Source: Filosporella fistucella
Taxonomy: Eukaryota > Ascomycota > Leotiomycetes > Helotiales
Direction: 5' to 3'
Length of the DNA stretch: 64,000 bases
NCBI GenBank assembly: GCA_030077755.1
Contig: JAQJZZ010000010.1
Coordinates: forward strand, 2,790,001-2,854,000
The position numbers were made by a program, and so were the translations under genes. Positions 55,474 through 64,000 of this stretch are shown piece after piece (position 1 is the stretch's first letter; every line of letters starts with the position of its first letter). The notes under the pieces are model-generated. The model was not told the origin of the DNA and made no database searches. It saw nothing but the letters and a program-made list of their open reading frames with translations.

Positions 55474-56178
55474 TTACTCGGTTCTCACGTGCCTTGCAGA
55501 ACTCAAGATCGATGCTCCAATATCTGCAACTTTCACCTCCTTATCCCACCATTTTCGAAAGGTCCTTAAGATAGCAACCCTCTCCTTCGCCATCTGCATC
55601 CCTGGTTCTGTCTTCATAATTCCCTCCAGTTTGAAAAGTTTTATCTCAAACATCGCGATCGAACCCTCCATATCCTGCCTGCAAGGATCGACAAGAGCAC
55701 CGCCGTATGCGAAGACGCGTCCGACGCCAACAGCACCAATGGCATCGAGGCGGTCAGCATCTTGTACTACAGCTAGTTCCGGGTATTGAGCAATGAGCTT
55801 CTTGACATGGCCAGGGTCTTTGACCTCCGAGCTGTACGACACTCCGCTACAGATGACCTGCACCTTCTCTGCGAGGGCCGGTTCGGCGCCAAATCCAAGA
55901 AGCAGATCTCGCACCATAATACTTGGATCATCGCCTTTTTGCAGATATTTCCTGTCCCCGACATCGTGGAGAAGTGCGGCGAGGGTTATGATGGTGGGAT
56001 CGAGAGCTGGTGGGGGTAGTGAGGACGCTGATTTTTGTTCCTTGAGCTTCTCGTAAATGGTGTGGGATAATCCCAAAACTCTTTCAAGATGATGGAAATC
56101 GTGCGATCCGTCATACTTCATCATATATGTCTCCAAATAGGTCGCAACCTTAGTGATCAATTCTTGAGATTCTGCCAT
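55474..56178 (-). CDS. HD-domain phosphohydrolase, 234 aa
   Basis: Single-exon, cytosolic metal-dependent phosphohydrolase of the HD superfamily (YedJ/YpgQ-like). Motifs in order: GSHDFHHLERV (His26, His29, His30), the HD pair in ALLHDVGDRKY (His71, Asp72), and QDADRLDAIGAVGVGR with Asp140. This set matches the small stand-alone HD proteins that hydrolyse nucleotides or other phosphate esters. The linker KEQKSASSLPPPALDP between motifs one and two is slightly longer than in bacterial members. Divergent from the regulator gene on its right over 294 bases, with a TA-rich leader. Confidence 0.92.
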   Translation of the reverse strand: MAESQELITKVATYLETYMMKYDGSHDFHHLERVLGLSHTIYEKLKEQKSASSLPPPALDPTIITLAALLHDVGDRKYLQKGDDPSIMVRDLLLGFGAEPALAEKVQVICSGVSYSSEVKDPGHVKKLIAQYPELAVVQDADRLDAIGAVGVGRVFAYGGALVDPCRQDMEGSIAMFEIKLFKLEGIMKTEPGMQMAKERVAILRTFRKWWDKEVKVADIGASILSSARHVRTE

Positions 56179-56472
56179 TTGGATATCTGGTAAATAATCA
56201 AAAGTTGAGATTTGAAAGTAAAAAGATAAGTGTATATAGGGAGGGGCATGGGTTATATAAATTTTATTTCTATTCTTAGATCTACAAAAACAAAAACTTT
56301 TTATTTTTTACCTGTGCGACATGGAGGTAACACTCAACGGTATTTCGACACTAAAAATTATTAATAATATTGCAGCAAAGGCTAGTATCCCTTTCAACAA
56401 TATATATGTATTTGTTTCTCAGGATAAATGGAAGTCCTTTTGTTCATTTCATAATTCTCTTCTCGTTGCAAT
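56179..56472. promoter_or_regulatory. divergent promoter region
   Basis: 294 AT-rich bases separate the HD phosphohydrolase (minus) and the regulator gene (plus). TATATA-like stretches occur near 56231-56240 and 56401-56408, one on each gene's side. Confidence 0.55.
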
Positions 56473-58374
56473 ATGACTCTTTGGACGATTGACCCGGAGA
56501 TTGACTTTGGAGATGATTTGGGCTTTGCCAACAACGGAGTCGACCCCGATACTCTGTTTGAGGGTTTCGACAACCCTTCTCACCAGAGCGACTTGGATAT
56601 TCCAGCTGCTCTACCAGACAGCGACCTGGAGCACGAGATGAGTCTGCTCATGTTTTACCTGGACCACGGATTCCGGTGGCAGTTCCCTTTCTTCGAAGCT
56701 TCTTGGGAGGTTGTCGGGCGGTCATGGCTGCTGGCGCTCCTCACGTCAACCAAGCCAGTATATTACGCCACTCTGAGCCTCAGTGCTGCATATCTTGAGA
56801 TTCCAATTCATGCTCATCCTCAAATGCACCTTCATCAGCATGGAAGAGGCAAAGCAGAAGCAGACTGGGATTCCAGCTTGGGGTCGCAGTCGCACAAGTA
56901 TGCGGTGCTTGCATCACGCGAGCTCGAGAGCCATATGCGGAGCCTGGCGGGGCTGCGGGGAGTGGAGCTTGTGCGCAGTATTGTGAATGCTATGGCATGT
57001 TTGCTGCAACTGGCGACGCTTAAGGTAACTAGGTAGGTACTTGGCTACAACGAATATACGACTGACGACATCTGACAGGCATTATCACAAACGCCACCCA
57101 CACGACCAACCTCTGCTTCAACAACTTCCTTCCCCGACAAACCCGTCACGCATTCACATTCACATTCGCATTCACACTCGCACTCGCACTCGCGCTCACA
57201 CTCACACTCACACTCACACTCACACTCACACTCACATACTACCTCTACCCCTGGAAAGTGGTTCGATTACCTGCACCTGGTGGCTCCGTTGTTTAGCACG
57301 CTGACAACCACGCTGGCTTCGAGCCGGCCCGGCCCTAGCTCCCTCTCGGAGGATGCTATCGATACTCCTAATGCTACTGCTACTGGTAATGCTACTGGTA
57401 AAGCTATTGCTAACGCTGCCGCTACTGCTTGTCAGAACAGAACCAATAATCCCAGCCTTGCCAGCCCTGCATCATCGACTCCTCCTCGTCCTCCACTTCC
57501 ACTTGGTTGGGCTATCGGTGCCATCCCCGTGTGGGAAGACGGGACTACCCTCTCATTTGAGAGCTATGCCGCTCTCAAGTTTGTAATCAACGCGTATGTG
57601 TGGATGGATGTTATGTCGGGTGTCTCTCTCTTATCTGAAGCTCCTGGGTCGTCATTCAACCACAGCCATAGCCACAGCTACAACCCCTTGCTCCACCCCT
57701 CCTCGGTGAGTGTCAATAACCCCCCGATTCTCCAGCTGGATCACTTCATGGGATGCTCTAACCACGTTGTGTCCCTCATCGTGGACATCGCCCAGCTTGA
57801 TCGCTGGAAGAGGGGCATGCAACAAGCAAACTGCTTCAGCGTGCGGGAGCTCGTTAGCCGTTCCATGACCATCGAGAAGCAACTATTGGCTTCCTTGACC
57901 ATTGAACCATCGCCGCCGGAAGGAGACCGAGTCGCTGAGGCTAGCAAAAGACCCAAGGCCTTTCTGATCACTCATATTTTCGCGCTTGCGGCGCTCACTT
58001 ATCTACATGTCATTGTTTCTGGCTTTAATCCAATGCTGCCTGAAATTCAGCAGAGCGTCCACAATACACTTATTGCGCTTGAGGGCGAGTTGAATTTGAA
58101 AACTCTTTTGCCACATGTTATATGGCCATTTTGCATTACTGGATGTATGGCAGCACCGGAGCATGAAGATAGATTCAGAGAACTAGCGGCACGAGCAGGA
58201 GTCGTTTCTGTTTCTCCCTTGCAAGGCATCTCTCATTTGAATCATCCGAATCGCTGCATCCTTGCCGTGTCACTGATGGAAGATACGTGGAACCGAAGGA
58301 GGTCTCGGCAGCTGCCTCCTCAAGACTTAGCAGCAGTTTTGCAATTCGGGGGATCACCAGTACTGTTGATTTGA
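56473..58374 (+). CDS. fungal_trans_2-like regulator without zinc cluster, 615 aa
   Basis: Exons 56473-57024 and 57079-58374 (1848 nt, phase 0 junction). LLMFYLDHGFRWQFPFFEAS and GRSWLLALLTSTKPVYYATLSLSAAYL match the start of the regulatory domain of many fungal Zn2Cys6 proteins (fungal_trans_2). Later landmarks are the region around LVSRSMTIEKQLLASL, TYLHVIVSGFNPMLPEI and WPFCITGCMAAPEHEDRFREL, which close the same domain. The N-terminal 50 residues are acidic and contain no Cys-rich DNA-binding motif, and none was found just upstream. Residues about 208-240 are an almost pure His-Ser repeat, followed by an Ala/Thr/Asn/Pro-rich insertion. It could act as a co-regulator or have lost its DNA-binding part. 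Confidence 0.82.
57147..57236. repeat. coding (CAYTCN)n microsatellite encoding His-Ser tract
   Basis: About fifteen six-base units of CATTCA/CACTCG/CACTCA type in the second exon of the regulator gene give an alternating His-Ser run with one Arg. The units drift from left to right, and the last seven are near-perfect ACACTC copies, showing recent expansion. A shorter echo (HSHSHS) lies at 57660-57680. Confidence 0.92.
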
Positions 58375-58708
58375 AAGCCTCAATCCTCAAGCGCAGAGCC
58401 GCATGGTGCGGCACTCGTGTGCTTAAACCGAACTGCTGAACTTAAACTGCCATGCCAGGCCATTTTATGTCCAATCTTTTTTTTCCGCAGCGGAGACGGC
58501 TCAATCCCATTAGATTGGATGCCATATCAATTCACACGTTTAACTTTGCCCTTGATACTCAAACGATGCGATTCGACACGTGCGATCAAAATTGGACAAA
58601 GTTCTGCTGTTCTATGCGTTTAGTTTATCAATGCAGTACGCAATCGGAAGTCAACAGTCGTCATGGCTTCCAATCAAATGAAAATTCACTTTTATGAGAT
58701 ACGTTCAT
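58375..58708. other. convergent 3' intergenic region
   Basis: The two regulator genes end towards each other across about 330 bases. No further feature seen. Confidence 0.55.
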
Positions 58709-59614
58709 TTATGCTTCTTCACATCTACTAGGTTTCAACTCTGATTCCTTATGCACCCTCCGAATATGATCTTTCATGTTATCCAACCTGCTGAACACGC
58801 GTGAGCAGTGCTGCCCAGCTTCCCCCCTCCAAGAGCATTGAATCCGCGGACTATGCTTTGCCTCGTGTCGGTCCCTATCCCTCTTGCTAGCAAACCATCT
58901 CCTACCATTATTCTCGGGCTTGCCGCTGTCAGCCACCACCTCAACAGAGCTAGATCCTGCGAGTGAAGTAGGATCGTTTTTTCCCTCTGAGCGCAAACAA
59001 CCGGCTTTACGACAGTAGAAACGCTGCGAGTGCCGCTTGTAGTGCTTCTGTAGGTCGCAGCCACGAGTGAATACAACCCGTGAGTTGCACCCTGGAAGCC
59101 CACAACGCCAGGCTTTGGATAGGGTAGGAGAGAAATTTTGTAGCGGGATTCCAAATTCTATGAGTGGATTGGAGATTGCGGATGAAGACTTAGGCTGGAT
59201 TGGCTCCTTAGCAGCTATGAGTTCCTCCCTCAATTGTAGGCCTTGGGAATTCTCGTCTCGGGCCTCTGGGTTTGATTGTGTGAATTTTCCGGTGACATGT
59301 TCGAGGTCTGAAAATACCTTATCCTGAACCCGCTTTGGAGGATTGGGGTCGGTGTGGATGACTTCTGAACCCGCGGGAAGATCTGACAATCCCATCAGAG
59401 ACAGCACAGAGTATGTCGATGTCGTCGGGGAGGGGAAAGTAGTAGATTCCTCATTTAGCTGCTCATCCAAAGGACAAGGCATTGATGGATACGCCCAGTA
59501 CTCATTGAAGTTATGGTCTGCAATTGGAAACAGGCTCTGGACTTGAGGGGCGAATTCTTTGGATTGGAGACGAGTCCAAAGGGGGAGAGCAGACCATGGT
59601 CTTGTGGTCACCAT
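58709..59614 (-). CDS. C2H2 zinc-finger regulator, 301 aa
   Basis: Single exon. The N-terminal 165 residues are Pro/Ser-rich and acidic, probably an activation or interaction region. The DNA-binding part has WRCGLPGCNSRVVFTRGC with HYKRH (Cys171, Cys176, His191, His195), then a split second element (FYCRKAGCLRSEG, a Ser-rich insertion of about 30 residues, then SKRDRDRHEAKH), then CSWRGEAGQHCSRVFSRLDN with HIRRVH. This three-finger layout with a long insertion in the middle finger occurs in fungal C2H2 proteins. It faces the fungal_trans_2-like gene tail to tail and starts 987 bases from the ABC transporter start, on the opposite strand. Confidence 0.9.
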   Translation of the reverse strand: MVTTRPWSALPLWTRLQSKEFAPQVQSLFPIADHNFNEYWAYPSMPCPLDEQLNEESTTFPSPTTSTYSVLSLMGLSDLPAGSEVIHTDPNPPKRVQDKVFSDLEHVTGKFTQSNPEARDENSQGLQLREELIAAKEPIQPKSSSAISNPLIEFGIPLQNFSPTLSKAWRCGLPGCNSRVVFTRGCDLQKHYKRHSQRFYCRKAGCLRSEGKNDPTSLAGSSSVEVVADSGKPENNGRRWFASKRDRDRHEAKHSPRIQCSWRGEAGQHCSRVFSRLDNMKDHIRRVHKESELKPSRCEEA

Positions 59615-60600
59615 ATCAATTTCTTTCCTGATTTCCGTTTTGTTAATTCCATTAATCAGAGAAATTCGCTACTGCGAATAGAGACGTATAGATGATAGAC
59701 AAGATAATATGAGTTCAAAACTCAAGAGCGAATGTCTATGAGCCAGTAGACCCAACGAGCAGCATCCAAAGTCTTCTCTCGCATCCTACCTCAAGCTTCC
59801 TAGTAAGAAATTCCTCCTTCCTGCTACATCTGAAAGACTGACTCTAAGCATCGCAATGTACTTCGGCTCTTCTTCGCAAACCCCACTCGACAACACAGAC
59901 AAGGTGCATGCATGAGTCTGAAATGCGGCTGAGCGGCGTAGGGTAGGGATTGAGCGTCCGTCAAAGAGGATTACATGCATACCTTCATACCCGCTCAAGT
60001 CAATCGTAAATGCAAGAACTTGCATCATAATCACATATCTCCAGGGCGCGTAGATTTAAGGCTTCCAGTACATATCAAATAGGCTAATTTCATGGGCCTA
60101 TCCCCTGTGGGCTTCTAGGCATATTTTTTACGAATTTGCAAGCTTGCTATTCCCTCCCTAGTGGAGTCTCGAGAATTAGACCGGCCTAGAGTAACTCCCC
60201 GTTATCGAGGGGCCAGCTTGTTCATGATACCTGCATAGGAACCTACGAGTAGAACCGGATCCGCAGTTAATTGTTTATCCGGATTTTTGGCGAGTAGAGA
60301 ATCCGCATATCATGCACCTGAACAACCTTCCTTTTCGAGGTACTGCCGGGGTCGCAAGTGCCGAAACCTGTCAGCTTACAAGGCAAGCTGCCACCTTCCC
60401 CATACAGTAATCTTACATGTGCTCCAGACATTGAGGTAATTGAGAATCTTCTGTTTACCTTAGGTATTTGCCAAGGCGCTGGAGCGTATGTATTCCACCG
60501 CATCTTTGATCATTCAGTCGGCAATTTTTATATCTTCGCATAGCTTCTGCTATTGTATGTCCTGCTTGATTGCCAAGTTACCAGAGCGGCAAAACAAAAT
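59615..60600. promoter_or_regulatory. divergent region between C2H2 regulator and ABC transporter
   Basis: About 1 kb holds the promoters of both genes. Short frames here have no motif. I could not identify binding sites; the layout would allow the regulator to control itself and the transporter, which is inference. Confidence 0.45.
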
Positions 60601-63600
60601 ATGGGGACTGAAGAAACTATTGGTGGACCAGTCACTCGTGACATCGACATATTGGCTTTGCAACTGGATGGTTTACCTCATACATCAATTACTTCTCCCA
60701 GGAAGTTGACAGTTTTAGCGCATACTACACTTTTCGACCGTGTATTAATTGTCGTTGGCTGCATCTGTGCCGTTACTGCGGGAGCTTTAAACCCCTTGTT
60801 AACAGTCATATACGGCAACCTCGTAGGTAGCTTCCAGAATCATGCCAATGGCACCCAGGACGACGCCGAGCTCAAGCGCAACTCTGTACGCTTCACTCTC
60901 TACTTTGTCTATCTAGCTATCGCTGAGTTCGTCCTGGTATACATTTCTACTGTGGGATTGTACCACACCGGCCAGCGGATATCCCAAAGTCTTCGCAAAG
61001 CATACCTCAAAGCAATTCTACGTCAAAATGCTGCATTTTTTGACCGTCTGGGTACGGGAGAGGTTACGACCCGCTTAACCTCCGACACACATCTGGTCCA
61101 AGAAGCAATATCCGGCAAGATTGCACTATGCCTCACTGCGGTCGCCACTTTTTGTACTGCCTTCATTGTCGTTTTTATCATGTATTGGAAGCTAGCCTTA
61201 ATCCTCATACCTGCCATCATTTGCATGGCTGCCGCAAACGCCGTGGGTGCTAAATACTCATACAATTTCAATGTCAAATCTCTCAGCGCTTATAGCTCTG
61301 CTGCCTCCATAGCCGAAGAAGCCATCCGGTCTATCAAACATGTCACTGCTTTCAATGCTCAGGAGAGCATGGCGCAAAGCTATTTCAAGCACATCCGATG
61401 TGCTGAACCATTTGGTATCAAGGCTCGATTAGTTAGCGCAGTTTCGCTCGGCAGCTTTATAGGTGTCATGTATCTCAGCTACGGCCTCTCCTTCTGGCAA
61501 GGTTCTCGATTTCTCGTTGATGGTGATGTAACTGGTGCGGGGGTTGTAACTGCCACTATGGCCATCGTTATTGGCGCATTGGCTATTGGTAGAATCGCGC
61601 CGAATACTGAGGCTCTCGTAATGGGGCTGGCAAGTGCGTCTGAAATTTTCAAAACGATCAGCAGAAGGTCATGTGAGGATCCTTTTTCAATAGATGGAAT
61701 ACGCCCCAATTTTATCACTGGCAACATTTCATTTCGTGACGTCCGCCTTATCTACCCTTCGCGGTCTGACGTGACAGTGCTGGATGGAATAAATTTGGAC
61801 TTTCCGTCAAACAAGAAGACAGCCCTTGTGGGAATTTCTGGTTCTGGGAAAAGTAGCATTGTGAAGCTAATTGAAAGATTCTATATGCCTCTTTCCGGCG
61901 TTATCAGTAAGTTTTAATCCTCTTATTTCTCGCTTTCGTGGATCTAATCTCTTTACCTGAAGCATTGGACGACAACCCCATCGAGTCTCTGAATTTGAGG
62001 TGGCTACGACAGCAAGTATCACTTGTTAGCCAGGAGCCCATCTTATTTGACAATACCATATTTGAGAACATTCGCCATGGTCTACAGGGAGGAGAGATTT
62101 CACTGAGCGACGAAAAATTGCGCCTATCCGTTATTGAAGCGGCAAAGAGAGCAAACGCGCATGACTTCATAGTATCTCTTCCCGAAGGATATGAAACCAG
62201 AGTTGGTGAGGCAGGTCTGCAGTTGTCTGGGGGTCAGAGGCAACGCATAGCCATTGCAAGGGCCTTGATCAGAAATCCCCGAATTCTTCTTTTAGATGAA
62301 GCGACATCGGCCCTTGATTCTGTTTCGGAGGTAGAAGTTCAAAGGGGGCTAGATTTAGCTGCTGAGGGCCGAACAACCATAATCATAGCACATCGCTTGT
62401 CAACAATTCAAAATGCTGATAATATTATTGTTCTTGGCAAGGGACGTGTTATTGAACAGGGAAGCCATGAAGAACTCATTCAACGCCGAGGAGTTTATTA
62501 TGACATGAACGAGGGACAAATATTGTTCCAGGAGAAACAGCAGAGAGTACTGAAGATAACTCCTACTTTGAGCTTAAAATATGAATCTTCCGATGAAATG
62601 GCGACCTTGAAGAATGATTTCGATAGCAGCAAATCCAAAGGTATGATTTCAAAATCTCTAGTCGCTCTTCAGATATCAAAGCCTCTGACGGTTGATCTAG
62701 CACTTGTTACGGTATCTGCGTCTCGTGCCGTCAATTCAGAGGGAAATTATGACCAGAAAGCTTCACTGCTTACCCTGATAAGAGTTGTCATGAGACTAAA
62801 CCACCCAGATCGATGGCTTGCCATCATTGGTTTACTTTTAGCAATCATCGCCGGGTGTGGAACTCCAGTGTAAGAGAAATTCTTTTTTATGGAAGGCTGG
62901 CTTGAGAATAAACTGATTGACTGAACGCAGGGAATCTGTCTTCTTCGCTAAGTCCATTCAAGTGATGTCCTTGATTCCCCCTTATTTTGGAGTCCTCCGC
63001 CAGCGCATTGACTTTTGGTGCCTCATGTATTTGATGCTCGGAATCGTCATGTTCGGGACTTGGGTGGGCCAAGGGGTATGTTTCGCTTTCTGCTCTGAGA
63101 GACTGACACGTCGGGCCAGAGATCAAGCTTTCCGTACTATTTTGCGTCAAGACATAGCTTTCTTCAGTGAACAACAACACTCTGTTGGAACCTTGACCGC
63201 TTTTTTGTCGACGAGCAGTATAAAACTTGCGGGCCTGAGTGGCGCTATCCTGGGTGCCATTCTAATTGGCTTGGCAACTCTACTTGGAGGTATCATACTC
63301 TCAATTGCCATTGGGTGGAAACTTGCATTGGTCTGCCTTCCAACTATGCCTATTGTGTTGGGCTGTGGATGGGCTAGACTACGGACGTTGGCTCTGTTTG
63401 AACAGGAAATGCGCAAGTCACATAATGAATCGGCTTCCTTTGCGACTGAGGCAGTCTCAGCTATTGATACTGTAGCATCAACGTGTCTCGAGGATTATGT
63501 CCTTCATCGCTACGGTGCCATTTTGGATTCACAGGCTGCAAAAAGTCTACGGTCAATTCTCATAGCCTCTGCTCTATATGCTGCCTCTTATTCTGCCACA

Positions 63601-64000
63601 TTCCTTGTCTCTGCACTCGGGTTTTGGTACGGGGGTACACTGCTGTCGGACAATACGTATACAGTCTTTCAGTTCTTTGTGTGCTTCTCCGCATTGGTTT
63701 CGGGCTCGCAGACTGTCGGCGCAGTCTTCTCTTTCGCACCTGACATCGGTCGTGCCGTCGAAGCTGCTCGTCAATTGAATTCTCTTTTTGACAAGCAGCC
63801 GACTATCGATAGCGCAAGTGACGCGGGTGTAGCTGTTACTGGGTGCGACGGCAACATTGAATTCAGAAACGTCAGCTTTGCTTATCCGTCCCGACCTGAC
63901 CGGGAGGTTGTTTGTAATTTGAGTCTTTCGATCCGTGCTGGCCAATTTGCAGCCCTCGTGGGACCGAGTGGTTGTGGGAAAAGCACCATTATTGGACTAC
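60601..64000 (+). CDS. full-size ABCB (MDR-type) transporter, 3' end outside window
   Basis: ATP-driven exporter with a TMD-NBD-TMD-NBD layout. Exons 60601-61906, 61963-62869 and 62931 to beyond 64000 are in phase. TMD1 has six helices up to about residue 340 with the ABCB intracellular-loop motif [23 protein letters not shown]1 carries Walker [10 protein letters not shown] (about 411), LSGGQRQR (about 523) and [12 protein letters not shown] (about 542), then the H-loop [13 protein letters not shown]2 repeats the loop motif as [21 protein letters not shown]2 has [14 protein letters not shown] and Walker [10 protein letters not shown] just before the window edge. The ATG at 60601 was chosen because the frame upstream begins only with TTG. 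The likely role is export of toxic or home-made lipophilic compounds at the plasma membrane. Confidence 0.93.

Noticed and set aside
57147..57236. Regular repeats considered as a CRISPR-like array
   Set aside because: Six-base units without spacers, inside a coding exon of a eukaryotic gene; a plain microsatellite.

Overview
This 64 kb window is eukaryotic and almost certainly from a filamentous ascomycete (Pezizomycotina). Genes are split by 40-110 nt introns with GT-AG ends, and several families are typical of such fungi: a NACHT-ankyrin receptor, HET-domain relics, two DUF6590 proteins, an Ecm33-like GPI protein, a GT32 mannosyltransferase, fungal_trans_2-type and C2H2 regulators, and an SV2-like MFS carrier. 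The DUF6590 and HET content fits Leotiomycetes (Helotiales), but the species cannot be fixed from the sequence alone. I rebuilt exon structures by hand; for multi-exon genes the exon lengths sum to a multiple of three and the joined product keeps family motifs in frame.

Layout. 0-2.6 kb: no gene seen. 2.6-4.2 kb (+): aquaglyceroporin with a GC-AG last intron. 4.5-7.0 kb (-): NACHT-ankyrin NLR-like protein. 7.7-8.7 kb (-): L-lactate dehydrogenase. 9.9-10.4 kb (-): cupin. 10.9-16.2 kb (-): one 19-exon gene for a secreted 1253-residue protein joining an SGNH/CE3-like esterase, an FG-GAP/VCBS-like repeat region and an Asp-zincin-like (M35-type) metallopeptidase. 17.6-18.0 kb: degenerate RING fragment. 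18.7-20.5 kb (-): MFS transporter with a doubtful very short intron. 21.6-22.9 kb (-): Ecm33-like cell-wall protein. 23.6 kb (+): small secreted/membrane protein. 25.1-26.5 kb (-): GT32 mannosyltransferase, divergent from an acyltransferase-3 protein at 27.5-28.9 kb (+).

29.6-30.3 kb (-): HET pseudogene. 32.2-35.2 kb (-) and 36.1-37.5 kb (+): divergent pair of DUF6590 proteins. 37.5-41.0 kb: gene-poor. 41.1-41.5 kb (-): short HET-N-terminus-like protein. 42.4-44.3 kb (-): three small single-pass membrane proteins that look like a divergent tandem family. 45.4-46.1 kb (-): DUF2470 membrane protein, divergent from a class III aminotransferase at 46.4-48.1 kb (+). 50.0-50.8 kb (+): SGNH hydrolase. 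50.9-52.8 kb (-): Dal5/Tna1-like MFS carrier. 53.2-54.6 kb (-): EamA/DMT carrier. 55.5-56.2 kb (-): HD phosphohydrolase. 56.5-58.4 kb (+): fungal_trans_2-like regulator with a His-Ser tract and no zinc cluster. 58.7-59.6 kb (-): C2H2 regulator. 60.6 kb to the end (+): full-size ABCB transporter, cut by the window edge.

How the genes might work together. The right-hand 18 kb collects two modifying enzymes, three transporter types and two regulators, as in fungal metabolite or detoxification loci, but no backbone synthase is present, so a cluster is only a hypothesis. The left half holds surface, secreted and self/non-self genes. The most unusual items are the esterase-FG-GAP-metallopeptidase fusion and the small membrane-protein trio.
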